Position numbers and translations under genes: made by a program. From Saxidomus purpurata (Eukaryota; Mollusca; Bivalvia; Venerida; Veneridae), in NCBI GenBank assembly GCA_022818135.1, contig JAFMSR010000012.1, positions 24,382,564 through 24,446,563 of the forward strand: a stretch of DNA of 64,000 bases, written 5' to 3'. The notes under the pieces are model-generated. The model was not told the DNA's origin, ran no database searches, and was given only the letters and a program-made list of their open reading frames with translations. This document shows, piece after piece, positions 13,101-28,100 of this stretch (position 1 is its first letter; each line of letters opens with the position of its first letter).

Positions 13101-16100
13101 AAGTAAATGTAACAGGAATGTCATTTTTAGGAATGGTTCGGCAGGGTAACGCAATAACGGTTCAAATTACAAAATTGTGGGTAAAGATGCATGTAGTTTT
13201 AGCTTGTTGCGAAAAGAAATGGTGCTTTTATGGTGTCACAAGCAAGAGCATCAAATTTAAGAAATATAGCAACATAATCATTCACATTTCAAAGAACATA
13301 CCTGCATTCAAACTTGTCTTCAAAACAAATAATGTTGGCAAATGACGTAACAGTTTCCTTGATAAAGGATGTCACTGTGTAAACAAAACCAGTTAATTAA
13401 GTCAATGTCGGTGGTATAGTCGCATTAATCAAGTGAACTGACTCTCAGCGAATTTCTGTTTAGGATTTAATATTTTTGTTTTGCGTAAATAAAGTACAGT
13501 TTTAGATCGATCAAGCACTATGTTTTTAGCGCTAGATACATAAACAGTGGTTAATTCCAGGTAGTGAAGCACCAAGTTTCTAACAAAGGGGTTCCATAGG
13601 GAGAATTATATTTAATCAACATGAAGTTTTGATTTACCGCTCAACATAATTACGGACTTCAGATTGGTCAGCTATCTGTAAATATATATTGATATTTACA
13701 AGCAAGCCGGTAATATACACTTGACATTATCCCGTTACTGTACCCCATGCTAAACGCGAGCTTGTTTGCCGCGGACACTACATCAAAGTATAAGTCTGTG
13801 CTGTTCTGTGACGTCACAAAGTGACATTGAGGTATCATTAGGGGATTTTAAGCTCTGCTTACATTCAGCCGTTAAATAAATAAAACATAAACAGAATCTC
13901 TCAATATTTAAGACAGGGAAGGGTAATAAAATTATTTGTTTTTGGAGTGATATATGGGGATATATTACCCGCCTTGACATAATATTACCCTCGCCTAACG
14001 GCTCGGGTAATATAAGTCTAGGCAGATAATATATCCCCATATACCACTTCAAAAACCGAATAACATATAATATATGACAGCACCCATCCGTACTGTTCTA
14101 TGTAAGTAGAAAGTAGAAAGATAGAAGGGAGCGTACAGATGGGACACTTTCTATTTTCTATAGAACAAGTAGGATGTACTTTTTCTTACTTGGAGGAAAG
14201 CTTTCTTTTCAGCCAATGAAAACGCTTTATTACTAATAAATTATCAACCATGCACATTGTGCTAAATTAAAACGAAAATTTCTAATAAATTATCAACCAT
14301 GCATGTTGTAACTAAAATAGTGAAGTACTATGCACTGATTTGAACATCACACAGGTTTATAGTCACAATGTAAAATTCAGAAAGAAGAAAAACCAGCAAT
14401 ACCACAATTACATTGGATGACATATAAAACTTCCGACTAGATATTGCACACAAAATTTACGAACTGCATTTTTCTTCTTATTTTCATGTTACCTTCATCA
14501 TATTATTCAAAAGCGTCTGTTAAAATAAGGCTGTGGTAACGTAACATCTCCTGGTGCCCACAAACCAATAAACTATCAACAGACTTCAAATGTTTGACCT
14601 ACTTACATTTCTATTTTCATCCGCAAATTTATTTCGTATCAGTTCTTCGTGAACATAAAACTGGTGAGAGACAGCATCGATTGATGGGTGATATTTACGA
14701 TACAGGAGCGGGTCCAACCACAGTATATACCCAACGCGTAACAGAATATTCCCAACCAGTTCTTTGCCAATCAGGGCTTCATGGATGAAGATGTTTGCCT
14801 GAAAATAGAGTAATGTTAAACATCTGCCTCTGTCGTCTCGAGGTTAGAGTCGCTGACTTGAAATCACTGTAACCTCTCATAGATTAAGGGCCATGGGTTC
14901 GAGCCTTGCTACCAACCATGTCTCTTTATGTGAGAAAGTTTAGAACCGGTTCTACCAAGAAACGATTGCTAGGTAAACTGCCGGCTTGTTAAAATGACCA
15001 AAATCATAGGAACAGTTGGAACAGGCGTTAAACTCCTACTACAACAAACATCATATAAGCTTAGCCTTTACTCAGCTGTTGGTAAGTGATTCTGCATTAA
15101 AGACAAATGCATGTCATGATCAAAGACTGACAAAGATCTGCATGTTTGCAATTTCCATGGGGACCCTTATGAACAATTACCGGTACAGATGGACAAGTCC
15201 TTTTAAAAAATTCAGTAAAGGTAAAACTGCAGCTCTTAAGTCTTATACCGTAAATTGGGAAATATTCAGGATGACTTAATTTTCACTATTTTTGCAGCAA
15301 ATTTCCCAATTTGCTTATTTAAAAATCTTGTGAAAGATTTATTTTATATATATTTTCTATTACAGAATTCTCCTTTCACAAATATAAAATTCCCAAATAA
15401 GTATGTTAGCACACAAATTTCGAAATTTTTTATACTCAAAATTACTAAATTCACAGAATCGAACCATAAGAGAGTCAAGCATTTGTTCATTACAGTGTCC
15501 ACCTCATTTAAAAGTCAACAATTTCTGACTTATCAGATACCTTGTGTTGGAGTACTTTTACACTTCTTACAGTATACAGTCTAATTAAGTTGCCGATTTG
15601 TCACAAACGAGTTTTATACCATATCATACTGACTTCATAGAATTACCTTTTGTGTCCATTCAGTATCTTTATCCACTGGTCGCACTTTGCAGACAAACAC
15701 TTCCACAGCCTAGAACAAAATATTGTTATCCTTTGTTAGTTGTTATATCAGAATTGGCATAAACCACAAAACCGTGTTCCAACTGTACCATTACTAATTC
15801 ATGCTAATCAAAACAAATTCAATTCTGCAATGTATACAATACGAAAGCATTATAGCATAATCAAATTTAAGTATAAAGTTTGATTTATTCAGTACCTGGA
15901 ATGGCATTATAACTGAGCATGTTCAAGAAAGGGGTTTGATTTATTGTGTATCTGGAATGGTATGTACAATTAGTTTATATGAATTTATTTTAGTTTGATT
16001 ACGAAGAAAGCTCCGTATCTTATTTAATCACTCTCAAACACTCGTTCCAGATGTCACCATGTATAACTGAGCATGTTCCAAAGAGGGGTTTGATTTATTC

Positions 16101-19100
16101 TGTACCTGGAATGGAAGATCTCTGAGTTTGTCAGGTAACACATACAATTTGTATGCTGGAATCTCTTTCATTCTACCACTGTCTATGAACTTCACCTACA
16201 GTAAACAAAGCAAGTTCCAAGAGGTCATAGGTCATTTGTTCTTTATGTATTAACACAATAGTACCTACAGAGAAAACAAGGTTAGGATTATTCTCAAACT
16301 GACAAAAATATGAGAACAGATTTTTCAACAACTTTCTTCTTACACAATACTATATATAAAATTTCAAATAAATTGTATGTCTATTTTATTTACATAATGA
16401 GATATGGCACTAGATGGTTTCACATTCATGTCCATAAATAAGAGGGCCAAGATGTTGCTTACCTGGCTACCATTGGTTATAAATAACTTATAATACAAGT
16501 TCAACAATCATCTAAGTAATACATGAAGGTCAATTTTGACCTCGGGGTTATGATTTGAGCAACATTCATGGAGGTCAACTACACATTGCTACATTTAAAA
16601 TATCTTAGCTCTGGGCCTTGTAGGTTTAGACAAGAAGATTTGCGAAGTTTTCCTTAAGACTTTGTGAAATCAAGTGACCCCCAGGACGGTCAATTTAGAG
16701 ATCTGCTTGGAATTAAATTCTTTGAGCAAATTTGGTAGAGCTTCATGCAAGAAACATCCCTGCCAAGTTTCATCAAAATTGGCTTAGTGGTTTCAGAGGA
16801 GAGTTGTTTAAAGGAAATGGTGGACGATGTAAAATGGACGACTTTGTGCCAGGTAAGCTTATAAAATGTAACAGCTCTGGTTACATTGTTACAACAGTAG
16901 GGAAGCAAGAAACTGATCATATTCATGCTAACATTTTTATCAATACATATTTTCCGATACGATAAAGAGCGCAGTGTCCATATTTAAGACTAATCAATAT
17001 ATCAGTTAAAAAGTTAAAGATATTTATTATTTTATTATTTATTCTTGTTAAACAAGAACATGTTTTCAACTGAACTAAAGAGCCATCTGTCATGTGACTA
17101 GAAATACTCAATTTCCATATTTAAGACTAATCAATATATCAGTTAAAAAGTTAAAGATATTTGTTATTTTATTATTTATTCTTGTTAAACAAGAACATGT
17201 TTTCAACTGAACTAAAGAGCCATCTGTCATGTGACCAGAAATACTCAATACTAAATTAAAGATACAAAATTCAAGAAAACAGTCTTTCTTCCACTAAGAT
17301 ATCATCCCTAATATCAACAAATATTACCCAAAATGATACATTAACTAAGACTGAAACTTGTACAGTATGCTAAACTGTTATTGGTTAGTTTTGTTACTAT
17401 TACAGAACCGAACATAAATATGAAAAAGGCTCACCAAGACAAAAGTCTCTACACATTGAACAATACAAAGTGAACTATTTTCTTAACAGTCACAACACCA
17501 ACTACATCTGTATATAACACAAAATCACAAAATTATATTAGTTCCCCTGATTAACATAATAACCAAACTTTATACACTTAGCGAGATCAGCAAACGCTGC
17601 CCGTTCGCCATCTTGGCTCTCTCAACGAACGTTATGTTGTTCAGGGAAAGCTGATTTGCTGCCTTATTATAAGCGACCAATGAAATGTCGGTTTACATTT
17701 CGGAATAATAGAAACTTTGGGCACAGTAAAAATATGTTCGAATTAGTGTGTTGTATCGATACGCTCAGCTTGTGTATCGATACGTATCGGCAGCAGTCCG
17801 TATCGATATTGTACCGATATTCTCTGTATCGTTGCATCCCTATACAACAGTGGAAAAAGGAAAAACTGACATATTTCATGCTAACATTTTTATCAAATTT
17901 TTTATCTTGCATCAAAAATGTTCTTCATTGGTAGCAAAGGCAAAATCATTTGCCGTTGGAATGGTAAAAGTTAATAAATTAAAAACAACGATAGAACAAG
18001 TTCATTTACCTCAGCCTGTATGATTGGTACGGCTGAATGTTCCAAGCTTTTCCTGACACTGAAGATCTGTACTCTGAAGAATGAATAATACAATGATTAT
18101 CAATGCACTTTTTAGCTCTTAACTTAAGATGTACCAAATGTGCTGTGTTCATGAAAACTGCCGTGTTGTGATGCAGTGATTACAATAAACAACAAGGCTG
18201 GGAAACTGATAATACATGACTAGTCTCCATTTATACCGACAGTAATGCATAAAAAATCTCCAGTACTAGTTACACCACTACACAAATTTTCTCATTTATA
18301 CTGACGTTCATGCATAAAGAAAACACTCAAGTTTTGCATGAATTACTTTAAAAGATCATTTACCTATAGAAGACTTCATTCTCTTCATACCCACAAACTT
18401 CACCGATATTATAACCGGATTCCTCCGTAATGTCTGGCGCTGTAAAAAACAGAACAGGCCGTGTCATTTCTTAGAACTTGTGTATGACATATGTAATGTT
18501 TATTATATATATTCAAAAAGAGGTAAGCATAATACGAGTCTAGGTGGTTGGTGATTCTCTAGACAAAGACATGTTTTTCCCCTCTCCCTCATCTCATGTC
18601 CACTGACAGCTAAGAATGACCTACTGAAGTTTTCACTCCAATAATGAGTTCAATACTGTAAATCACTTTGAATTACCGAGACAAATTTTTTTTCATCACC
18701 GGATCAATTCACAACACCATGAAAATGATCATGTAGTAATAATATTGTTTTCAGAGAACTTTGAATTAGTGAAATGACGAAATCGCAAAGGAGCGAAAGG
18801 AGTCCACAATATTCAATCTAGCTAAATCTTTAGTGAAACAAGAATGATTACCATATCTTTTCTTGTTGTGCAGATTACTGTACCACATTGCAAGCTCTAA
18901 CTGCATCTTCATGTAACGTAGTGACAGATCATCATATGTTGTCGCCCCCTCATGTTTCACGCCTAATACGCGAACATAGTAATGACTGGCATCTTCTATG
19001 TGAGTCACCATTACCTACAGAAATGATATAGAAATAAACACTCTAAACTCATTTTGAAACAAGAGTGCCAGAACTGTCTCAAAATACGCCAGTCAAAAGT

Positions 19101-22100
19101 TGGAGGAACTTGGCAGACATATACTGCCCATAAACATTCTGGTGGAATTCAGTGAAGACTGCATGAAAATTGTTTGAGTTAGAGAGCAGACAAGGCTAAA
19201 TTTATGAACTTTTGATAATTCAAGGGCCATAATCCATGTGTCTCTGGCAATTTCACTGGTTATCAAACTTGGTTGAGATATCATGCCCACAAATATTTTC
19301 ATCAAGTTTGGTAAAGATTGGATGGCAACTGTTCGACTTAAAAAGTGGACAAGGCTAATTTCATCAATTTACAATAATTCAAGGGACATAATCCAGAAGT
19401 GCCTGGGGTGATTTGGCTGGTTATCAAACTTTACTCAGATATCATGCCCACAAACATTTTGACCAAGTCTGGATGAAAACTGTTTGACTTAGAGAGCAGA
19501 CAATGTTTGCTGCTGGTGTTTCCATAACTTGTCGATGGATGGGTGTGTAAAAAGTAACAGTTACTATTAACTGCAACTCAAAAAACTAGATTCAAGTTTT
19601 AATTTCTCATTCTTTTTCTAATATCCAGATATACAAAACTGATACATAGAACATGAATTTACATTTCATGATTTTCAAAGATACCACTGTTGACATAAAG
19701 AATTATTTCAAAGAAATTATGGAATTCTTCGATTTCTACTTGTATTCAACAATTTATTGCCTTTCCATACTCAAAATAAAAATCCCCTGATTGTAATGAA
19801 ATGGTTACTTTTCCATTTCTAGGTATTATTCCAAGCATATGAGAAATTAATTTCAATGACTTGTTATATCATATGAGAAATTCATTTCCATGACTCATTA
19901 TATCATATGAGAAATTCATTTCCACGACTCGTTATATCATATGAGAAATTAATTTCAATGACTTGTTATATCATATGAGAAATTTATTTCCATGACTCGT
20001 ATTATAATTTAAGAAAGAATGGCTGTGATTAATACTTATGATCTTTTAAATTTTCTTCAGTACAGTATTTAGAATGAGACATCCTATCAACATCTACTAT
20101 GAAAGCATGTAAAAAACCCTGGGCATAAACTTTTGTTGTTGTCTTTAATGAAATTCAATGTTATAAATACTTGAATTTGTGGTAACCTTTTTATTATAGA
20201 ATCTTGTAAAGTTATACAATTTTGGGGGGGGGGGGGGTTTGTGTTTTTTTTCCTCTTTTTGGTGGTTTTTTTTTGGTTTTGGTTTTTTTTCTTTTGGTCA
20301 TCTGGGTCTTAAAATCTGTGGACTGACTAGCTCACGAAATCTTCAAAATCAGTGTTTGACAAGAACACTGAATCAAATCCTGACAACACAAGCATATGTG
20401 TATGGTTACCGTATTCCTTTCAATTGTTGTATTTACAAAAAACCAGCGTTTGTCATTTTCAGTTCCAGAACTGGAGGTTTGTTTAATGGATGGGTGTTTC
20501 TCCTGCTTCATACCTTTTCATCAAAATTCAAACATGGGATCTTCAAAGACATATTAAATGTGGAAATCAATTTAATCCTGTACTTCAGTTCAATACCAAC
20601 AATAGGATTTAATACCAAAATTTCTCTCTATTGTAAATATAACGCTCTTACCTTAATTTCCCCCGCATTTGGTAGCCAATCAGAATCCTCGAAACTGTCA
20701 TACTCTGGTATCACTCGATGTCTGCAACTACATCTTGTTGGGTCCCTTTGAATGGAAGTTTTAAACTACATTCAAACCTATGGTGTGCATTTAGCCTAGG
20801 TATATTACAAGTGGAAACTTAGACCTTGGTGTTTGCTTTATAAAGGTGAATTTATCTTAATTGTGGTTACCACTCATTTAATTCAGTCTTTCAGTTATTT
20901 ACAAGTAGATTTCCTGGACCAAGTCTTATGAAACAAACTGCAAAGTTACTCCTATAATCAGTCAGGTCAGATGAAATGCTAAAACACGTTACTGTCAAAC
21001 ACTGGGAGATTTCGTGATTACAGACACCAGCATTAACTACTAAATAATGAAGGCAGTCTTACACCGCCTTAGACACAACCATACTGATAACCTTCAATGA
21101 GGTCACACTTAGTCCCGATCAATATCATGAATGATCTTAAATAACTGACTTTTCTACTGGCAATGTAAAATCTACTTAAAAAGAAAGGCAAAGTTTTCAT
21201 CCAATACAACTCAAGTTATTGTTTTAATAAGATTGGTTTCAATAGATATATCAGCAACCAGACGTTTTATCCTCAAACCTAAGGCACTTGCTCAACAAAA
21301 TGAATGAGATCTGCCCTAAAATTAGCGTTACCTGCATGTTCCGAACGCCAGTGTCTGTGTACACAACTCACGCGTCTCATCTTCCTCTCTCTCCTGCAAA
21401 CATTTCCAAACTAACGTTTTTTTCTTGGAGTTTAAAGCCCGATTCAACAGTATTTCACTTATTTACAGACTGGCAGTTTTTCTAACTATAGTCCTTGGGA
21501 AAGACCAGTACTACACTTCTATATTCATGACAAAACTGAGGACTTTCTCTTATAACAACATAAAAGATTTATTCAATACAGACTTATAATGACAGAATTC
21601 TCCTGTGGCGAATTTTGAATTTACGAGCAAGTCTTTCAACTATCAAATTGCGAAATTTTTGTCATATGAAAATCACCCGACTTTTCAGCATTTCTCTAAG
21701 GTACGAAATGAGACCAGATGTACAACAGTTCTTTGTCATACACAAATTGAATCCATAGCCACCAGCAGGTTACATTTTAATCCAGGTTTGTTAGTAGATC
21801 ATGCAAACATAGCAAAAGACATCACAAACCTCCAGCATTCCAGCAATGAACGCTTTCAGTTCTGCTGGCCGTTCACAATCTAGTCGTATCAGTAAATCGT
21901 TCAGACTTTTCGCCTGCCGACTGCAATCCTTGGTGATGATCATGTGTGACGTGGGTTTTATAGCAGGCTGAAAACAGTACATGTAGTTACAGCATGATTG
22001 AGCTTCTAAACAAGAGGGCCAAGATGGCCATATATCGCTCATCTTGGTATAAGTCCACTTGCCTGGTGGAAGATCACTAGACAATGTTATATGCCAAATA

Positions 22101-25100
22101 GGTTTTCCTATTGACATCTTTATAAAACAAATTACCCCCCATCCCCAGGGAAAGGCCAATTTTGACCCTAGGGGCATAATTTGAACAAGCTTTGAAGAGG
22201 TCTGCTAGGCCCTGATACATGCCAAATGTCTAAGCTCTAGGCCTTGTAGTTTCAGAGAAGAAGATTTTTAAAGTTTTTTCTATATAAGCCTATGCAAAAC
22301 TAAGTGAACACCTGCACCGGGTCAATTTTGACCCGGGGGTCATAATTTGAACAATCTTGGTAGAGGTCCACTAGACAATGCTACATGCCAAATATCTAAG
22401 CTCTAGGCCTTGTGGTTTCAGAGAAGAGGATTTTTAAAGTTTTTCCTATATTAGCCGATCTAAAACTATGTGATTACCCAAATGGGGTCAATTTTGACCC
22501 AGGGCATCATAATTTGAACAATCTTGGAAGAGGTCCACTAGCTAATGCTACATACCAAATATCTAAGCTCTAGGCCTTGTGGTTTCAGAGAAAAAGATTT
22601 TTAAAGTTTATCCTACATAAGCCTATGCAAAACTAAGTGACCACCCACACGGGGTCAATTTTGACCGGGGCATCATAATTTGAACAATCTTGGTAGAGGT
22701 CCACTAGTTAATGCTACATGCTAAATATCAAAGCTCTAGGCCATGTGGTTTCAGAGAAGAAGATTTTAAAAGTTTTTCCTATTTGTTGCCATAGCAACCA
22801 GAGTTCTGCATGGAATGGAATTCTTTGAACAACTTTGATAGAGCTTCATACAAGGTACATCCCTGCAAAGTTCCATAAACATTGGCCCAGTGATTTCAGA
22901 GGAGATGTTGTTTGAAGGAATGCGGACGCCGGACGGAATGCGATTCTAATAGCTCACTCTGGCACTTTGTGCTAGGTGAGCTAAAAACATTCAGTCCGGC
23001 TCCTATGCCCCCTAATTTTCTTAAATGGTCAAAACCAACTAACTCTCTGTCTAGATGGTACAATTTACTTTTTGTAGGTGTGTTCAATGTTAAATTTTCT
23101 AAATAACCAATACTGTAAACCATGATCAGACTGGACACTGATCATAGTCTACACTTGCCCTACAGACTAAACAGTCTTCCCTAAGAATGGTAGACCAAAG
23201 ATCACAGATACCAATATGCAAATCAACTGCTACAAAGAACATTACCTGTTCTGCTTTAGAAAAGTCGTGGAAGTATTGCCGCATACAGCACAGTCGGTTG
23301 CTGAATTTTGTCCTGGATGGTGGCATATCATAGTGGATTACGGCCGTGGCGTTTGTGATTTTCATTTTTGCCGTATGTTCATCCCAGCATACTATAACAA
23401 AAAACATTTTCATAAAATTTGAACTGTTGACTGAATATCGTTTGTTTGCAACAAAGCAATGGATGATTGTGTAAGTATGGTATCTGTATATAAACAAGGA
23501 AGCAGATCAAATACTTTCAAAATCAGCTCTCAGTTAGTCTACTTCCGCAGCTGAAAGATGACCTACAAGCAAGTTCATTGCCACTTAAAATCAACAAACA
23601 GTAGTAAGGCCAGAGTTTTTTTATTTTTCGTTTTACGGGAGCGCCGTACCTAAATATTGCAAAACCCAAATAAGAAAAAGATTCGAATTCTTAACTTTAT
23701 TTTTATTTTTTCCGCCGCCCGTTGATTCTATATCCGAAAGAAAATAAAATTTAGTGTTATTTAACCTAACGCTAATTTCACAACAGCGTTTCTCCGAGTA
23801 TTTTGGAGTGACTTCGCGAGTATTTATTAATTAAAATATTGGTAAAACACACCTGTAAAAGCAACCTGTTGATTTTAGATCCATTGAATCACAAAGATCG
23901 AATCAGACATCGCCGTCGAGGTGAAAAACGCCGCTACTGTATACTATCACAGCGTTATGTTGTTTTTTTTATTGTTTCAAAAAGTATTGAGTTATTTCTT
24001 TGTCAGAACCTAAAATATTTATCACCTTTATGTTGATTTAAATATTTATTTCCGTTAAAAATCCGCTGTCCCTTAGCATTGTCACTCGCGATAAGAATAT
24101 GGCCTGTCGTACTAATAAGTCAATTATGAAATTGTTGGCAAATCCAAGCTGTGTGACACCGCTGACTGAGTTGTGAATGCAAAAAGTATTTATCAATTAA
24201 CATTTCCAATTGTTCTGTATTTAAATCAAAACGTTCTGTTTTAAAGAAAATCGTGGCGTTCCAGCGTGTCCGTTTTTTTGTCATTAATTGTTTCATCAAC
24301 TGTCAAAGCCAACGCTTTTCCAGTAACAATTTTCTGCTATTTATTTTAATGAATAACTTTTGCCGAAATATTTATTTTTACTGCAACCTCTTTTATTCAT
24401 AAAGATAAAGCCGCAGGTGTCAACGAGATCAAAGAACAAACGCCACGTACATTGTACATGTGAGTTTGTTTGATCTTAGTGAAGCACGTGGCATCAAACA
24501 GATCGAGATATTTGACAGTTTGAGACATGAAAAAGTAATTCTTGACAATAGTCTGATAATTTTGGATTATAGAAATAATAGTTTGGAATAGATAATGTTA
24601 TGAGTAAGTTTTATTTTTGTTGATAAAATATATTGAACACGCTATACAAATGTACGTCGGTCGGCAAATATTTTTGAATGTTACATGCATACAACTCAAA
24701 AACATTTCACGTGTAGACACATTTCTACCGGCTATAATAAATTCCTGTAAACCCATTTATTTACCTGTAAAATCACGCGAAGTGATGCGATTTTACTCCC
24801 GCGAAGTGACGCGATATATCTCCGTACGCGAAGTCACTTCATGCACTCCCAAGCTCACTCAAGTCACGTTATTTGTCTCCGAGTTACTCCCGCCAAGTGT
24901 GGAGTTCGCGTTTTTGCATAATCCTCCAGGCCTGTACTGTACGTCTGTAACAACTTGCGTCTGGAAAAAAAGACCGACCTATCTACCCTATTTCTTTGAC
25001 CAATGTTACCTGAACCACACATATTTTTTTTTAGCCTTTACACTTTTTGGTCGAAAATAATATGTCTAAAGTAACCAAGAGAAAAACAAGAGCTGTCCCT

Positions 25101-28100
25101 CACAAGTGACGAATGCCCCCGAAAGAGGTGTCTCACAGTCTTTGTCCTCTCCATGTGCTCAATAATTGTGGTATGTAATTTTAAAATCCATGCGACACAT
25201 CGGCTTGATGTGCTAGACATTTGTACCAAGTTATTTTAAAATCCTTCAATGCATGACAAAGTTACAGTCCGGACACGAATGTGTGCATATATACAGGATT
25301 CCATTACCTTCAAACTCTAAGTGTGACCTTGACCTTTGAGGTAGGGACGTGGGTCTTGCACGCGACACGTCGTCTTGATGTGCTAGACATTTGTGCCAAG
25401 TTATTTTAAGATCCTTCAATGCATGGCAGAGTTAAATCTTTAGACCCAACCGGGAATCGAAACCCAGTATCTTTGGCATGAAAGGTGCACACGCAGTCAT
25501 GTCGCTAAAGAGGTATCCCAACAGTGAGGCTGTTTGAAGTGGCCTATATCACTACACTCTTCCCCTCTTTATGTTATGGCGCCGGACATCAACTGTACAG
25601 CCTTGCAGTTTCTAGCCCATTATTGCTCCCCTGGTGGCCTATTCCCAGTCACCGAGTTATCAGAACTTATCCTCGTCGCCATTGAAGTAACCGAGAGGAG
25701 AACAACCTTTAGGCCAAACCGAGAATTGAACCCAGTACCTTTGGCATGACAAGCTCACACTCAACCATGTCACTAATAATCATCTTGTGAAAATGACAGC
25801 TTGTTTTGCTTTCATGGTTCATACAGAAGTTCTGAGACAAAATTCAAGTACTTTTCAAGGACTTTTCAAGGACTTTTTTCTAATTTTCAAGGACTAAAAT
25901 GATGCGAAAAATTCGACTTCATGTCGGGATACATAGTCAAATGTCGCCTTAAATCATATTTGGAAGACAATGTAATATGCATCTTGGTTATTCAAATTAA
26001 TATCAAGCAAAATACATGTCTTGAAAATCGCAATATTTACTTGTTATTCAAATCTGGATTTTTTGTCATGAGGAACGACTGTATTGACTCATTGGAACGT
26101 TTATTTATCAGATTTTGTTTATCATGTTAATAAATGCTTTTTTTCTCGTTGATGACTCTTCAATGCATTTTCGCCCATAATGCGCTATGTCTATAAGTTT
26201 ATTCAACACAACGCAAGTACACTTGTGTTTGTTCCCCTTAAACTCCTTTATCCATGCTTTATAACTATCATTCGTGAGCAATGTCGATGAGAAAATGCAT
26301 TTTCACAAATTTTCCGCGACCATGACTTTTGGTAAAGGGAAATCACTCCGGAAGCAAGCGTGTCTAAATTCCCGAATCCGGTACGTAGTTGATACATCAC
26401 ACGTCAGCATGTTCGATGGACTGATACGTATAGACTGTTTTCTCGTCATTTTAATGCGTGATACAATAATTTTGGACGTTTTTTACGCAGAACATACAAA
26501 TTCAATGACTTTTAAAGAAATTCACTAGTTTCATTTTCAAATTCAAGTACTTTTCAAGGACTTTTTCCCAGCACAGAATTCAAGTACTTTTCAAGCACTT
26601 GACTCAAATTCAAGTACTTTTCAAGGCATGTGCGAACCATGGCTTTTATAATACAGAACTATTATACAACAGGCAGTAAGTACAAAACAAGTGTGCACTG
26701 TTTGAACTTCAAAACATACATTCTATAAAGGTTTCCAAAAAAAAAAGAAAAAAATATGGAAAATCCATCTTATTTTTATTCTTTTTTCTCGACGCTCATT
26801 TTTCGACATCTTTTTCTTATTTTTATTCCCTCCTCCTGGCGCTTATTTTTGAAAAAATTCCCGTAAAACAAAAAATAAAAAAACTCTGGCCTAACATAAG
26901 AGCTTTGCACCTGATTAAATCTAAATTTATCAAATCACCTTACATTTAACGTTTCTAGCTAACTGTTTCATTCACACACAGACCAGTTTTTGACATTCCA
27001 TTGTGTATGGGTAAGGTAGGACTCCTACGCAAGAGGCTGCATGTTTGAAATTGGTCAGTGGCATTTGACCAACCTCCACAATACCAGTATCTATATAATC
27101 ACTCATAAGAACTCAAGGTAGCAGTCATCAAGAGTACTGTGAATTGGGAAACATTCGTGATGATTTCATTTTCATGAATTTCCCACTTTGCTAATCTCAA
27201 TATCTTGCAAAAGATTCATTTTACATACTTTGATTTATTATTAGAGAATTCTCCTTTTGCAAATTTAAAATAAGTCAAGCGAATTACCCAATATACAGTT
27301 ATTACTGTACAGCAACATTAATTGCAAAAACTATGTCTACCACTGGGGACTTCTGCATTTTACCAGTACACATTTACAACCACTGGTCTACTTCGTAAGA
27401 TTATAGATGCTGCTCCAATCCCCTCTTCTGCTGTTTAATTTTTACTATAATAACTACTGCAATACATCTTGGATCTCTTAAAAACTATCCCACACCTGAC
27501 AATCATTATTTAGAAAAGTCTGTACCTGTAATGTGCATTTCAACAAAATGAGTTTTCAACAATTATTTTTTTCGTTTGTTCCACTATACTTCTCATTATT
27601 ATTGCACATTTTCTTTTATTTGAATTCACATTTAACATACCTAGAAGAGGTACAGGCCACTGTTCTGCAATCTTATCAACTTCAAAGGTGTCCATGTCCT
27701 GATGTACCGCAAGACAGAAGCGAGAGCTTGTGTTCAGTGTCTGCAAAGTCAAAATAAAATTGAGCCCTGACACGTGAAAACTAAAACACTGTGAACACAT
27801 TTAAAATTGAATACATAATATTTCAAGGATTTCTAGTAAGACGCAATTTCATAGGCACTTGAATTTGTTTTAATCGAGAAATTGGTAACATTGGATGGTC
27901 TTTTTGTAGGGTTCTACCCATCCATGAAATAAACAAAAGTTAATGCCCTATCGAGTATGAATTTCACATGAATAATAAATTCAGACTGAACCAGTCCATT
28001 TGTTCTTAACCCACTGCCATAGCAACCATTGTAGACTATGATCAGTCTACGATACTAGAACCCCATCCCCTCTAAGAAACTGACAACTTTCTCTGTCAGG

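Larger units (their letters stand above)
23607..26897. mobile_element. 3.3-kb element with long terminal inverted repeats
   Basis: Left end AAGGCCAGAGTTTTTTTATT then TTTCGTTTTACGGGA; right end is the reverse complement with two or three changes (TCCCGTAAAACAAAAAATAA then AAAACTCTGGCCTAA). Inside are a further array copy (25084-25440), a tRNA-like pair, another DNA element (25815-26645), and repeated CGCGAAGTGACGCGAT-like motifs (24770-24850). No transposase was recognised, and no clear target duplication. Confidence 0.75.

Noticed and set aside
20239..20751. Plus-strand 170-codon frame
   Set aside because: Starts in a G/T low-complexity tract and runs antisense over TDRD12 exon 23; no domain.
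24617..25060. Plus-strand 147-codon frame inside the 3.3 kb element as a possible transposase
   Set aside because: It is built on repeated SREVTRY segments from GCGAAGTGACGCG motifs and lacks any transposase-like catalytic pattern.
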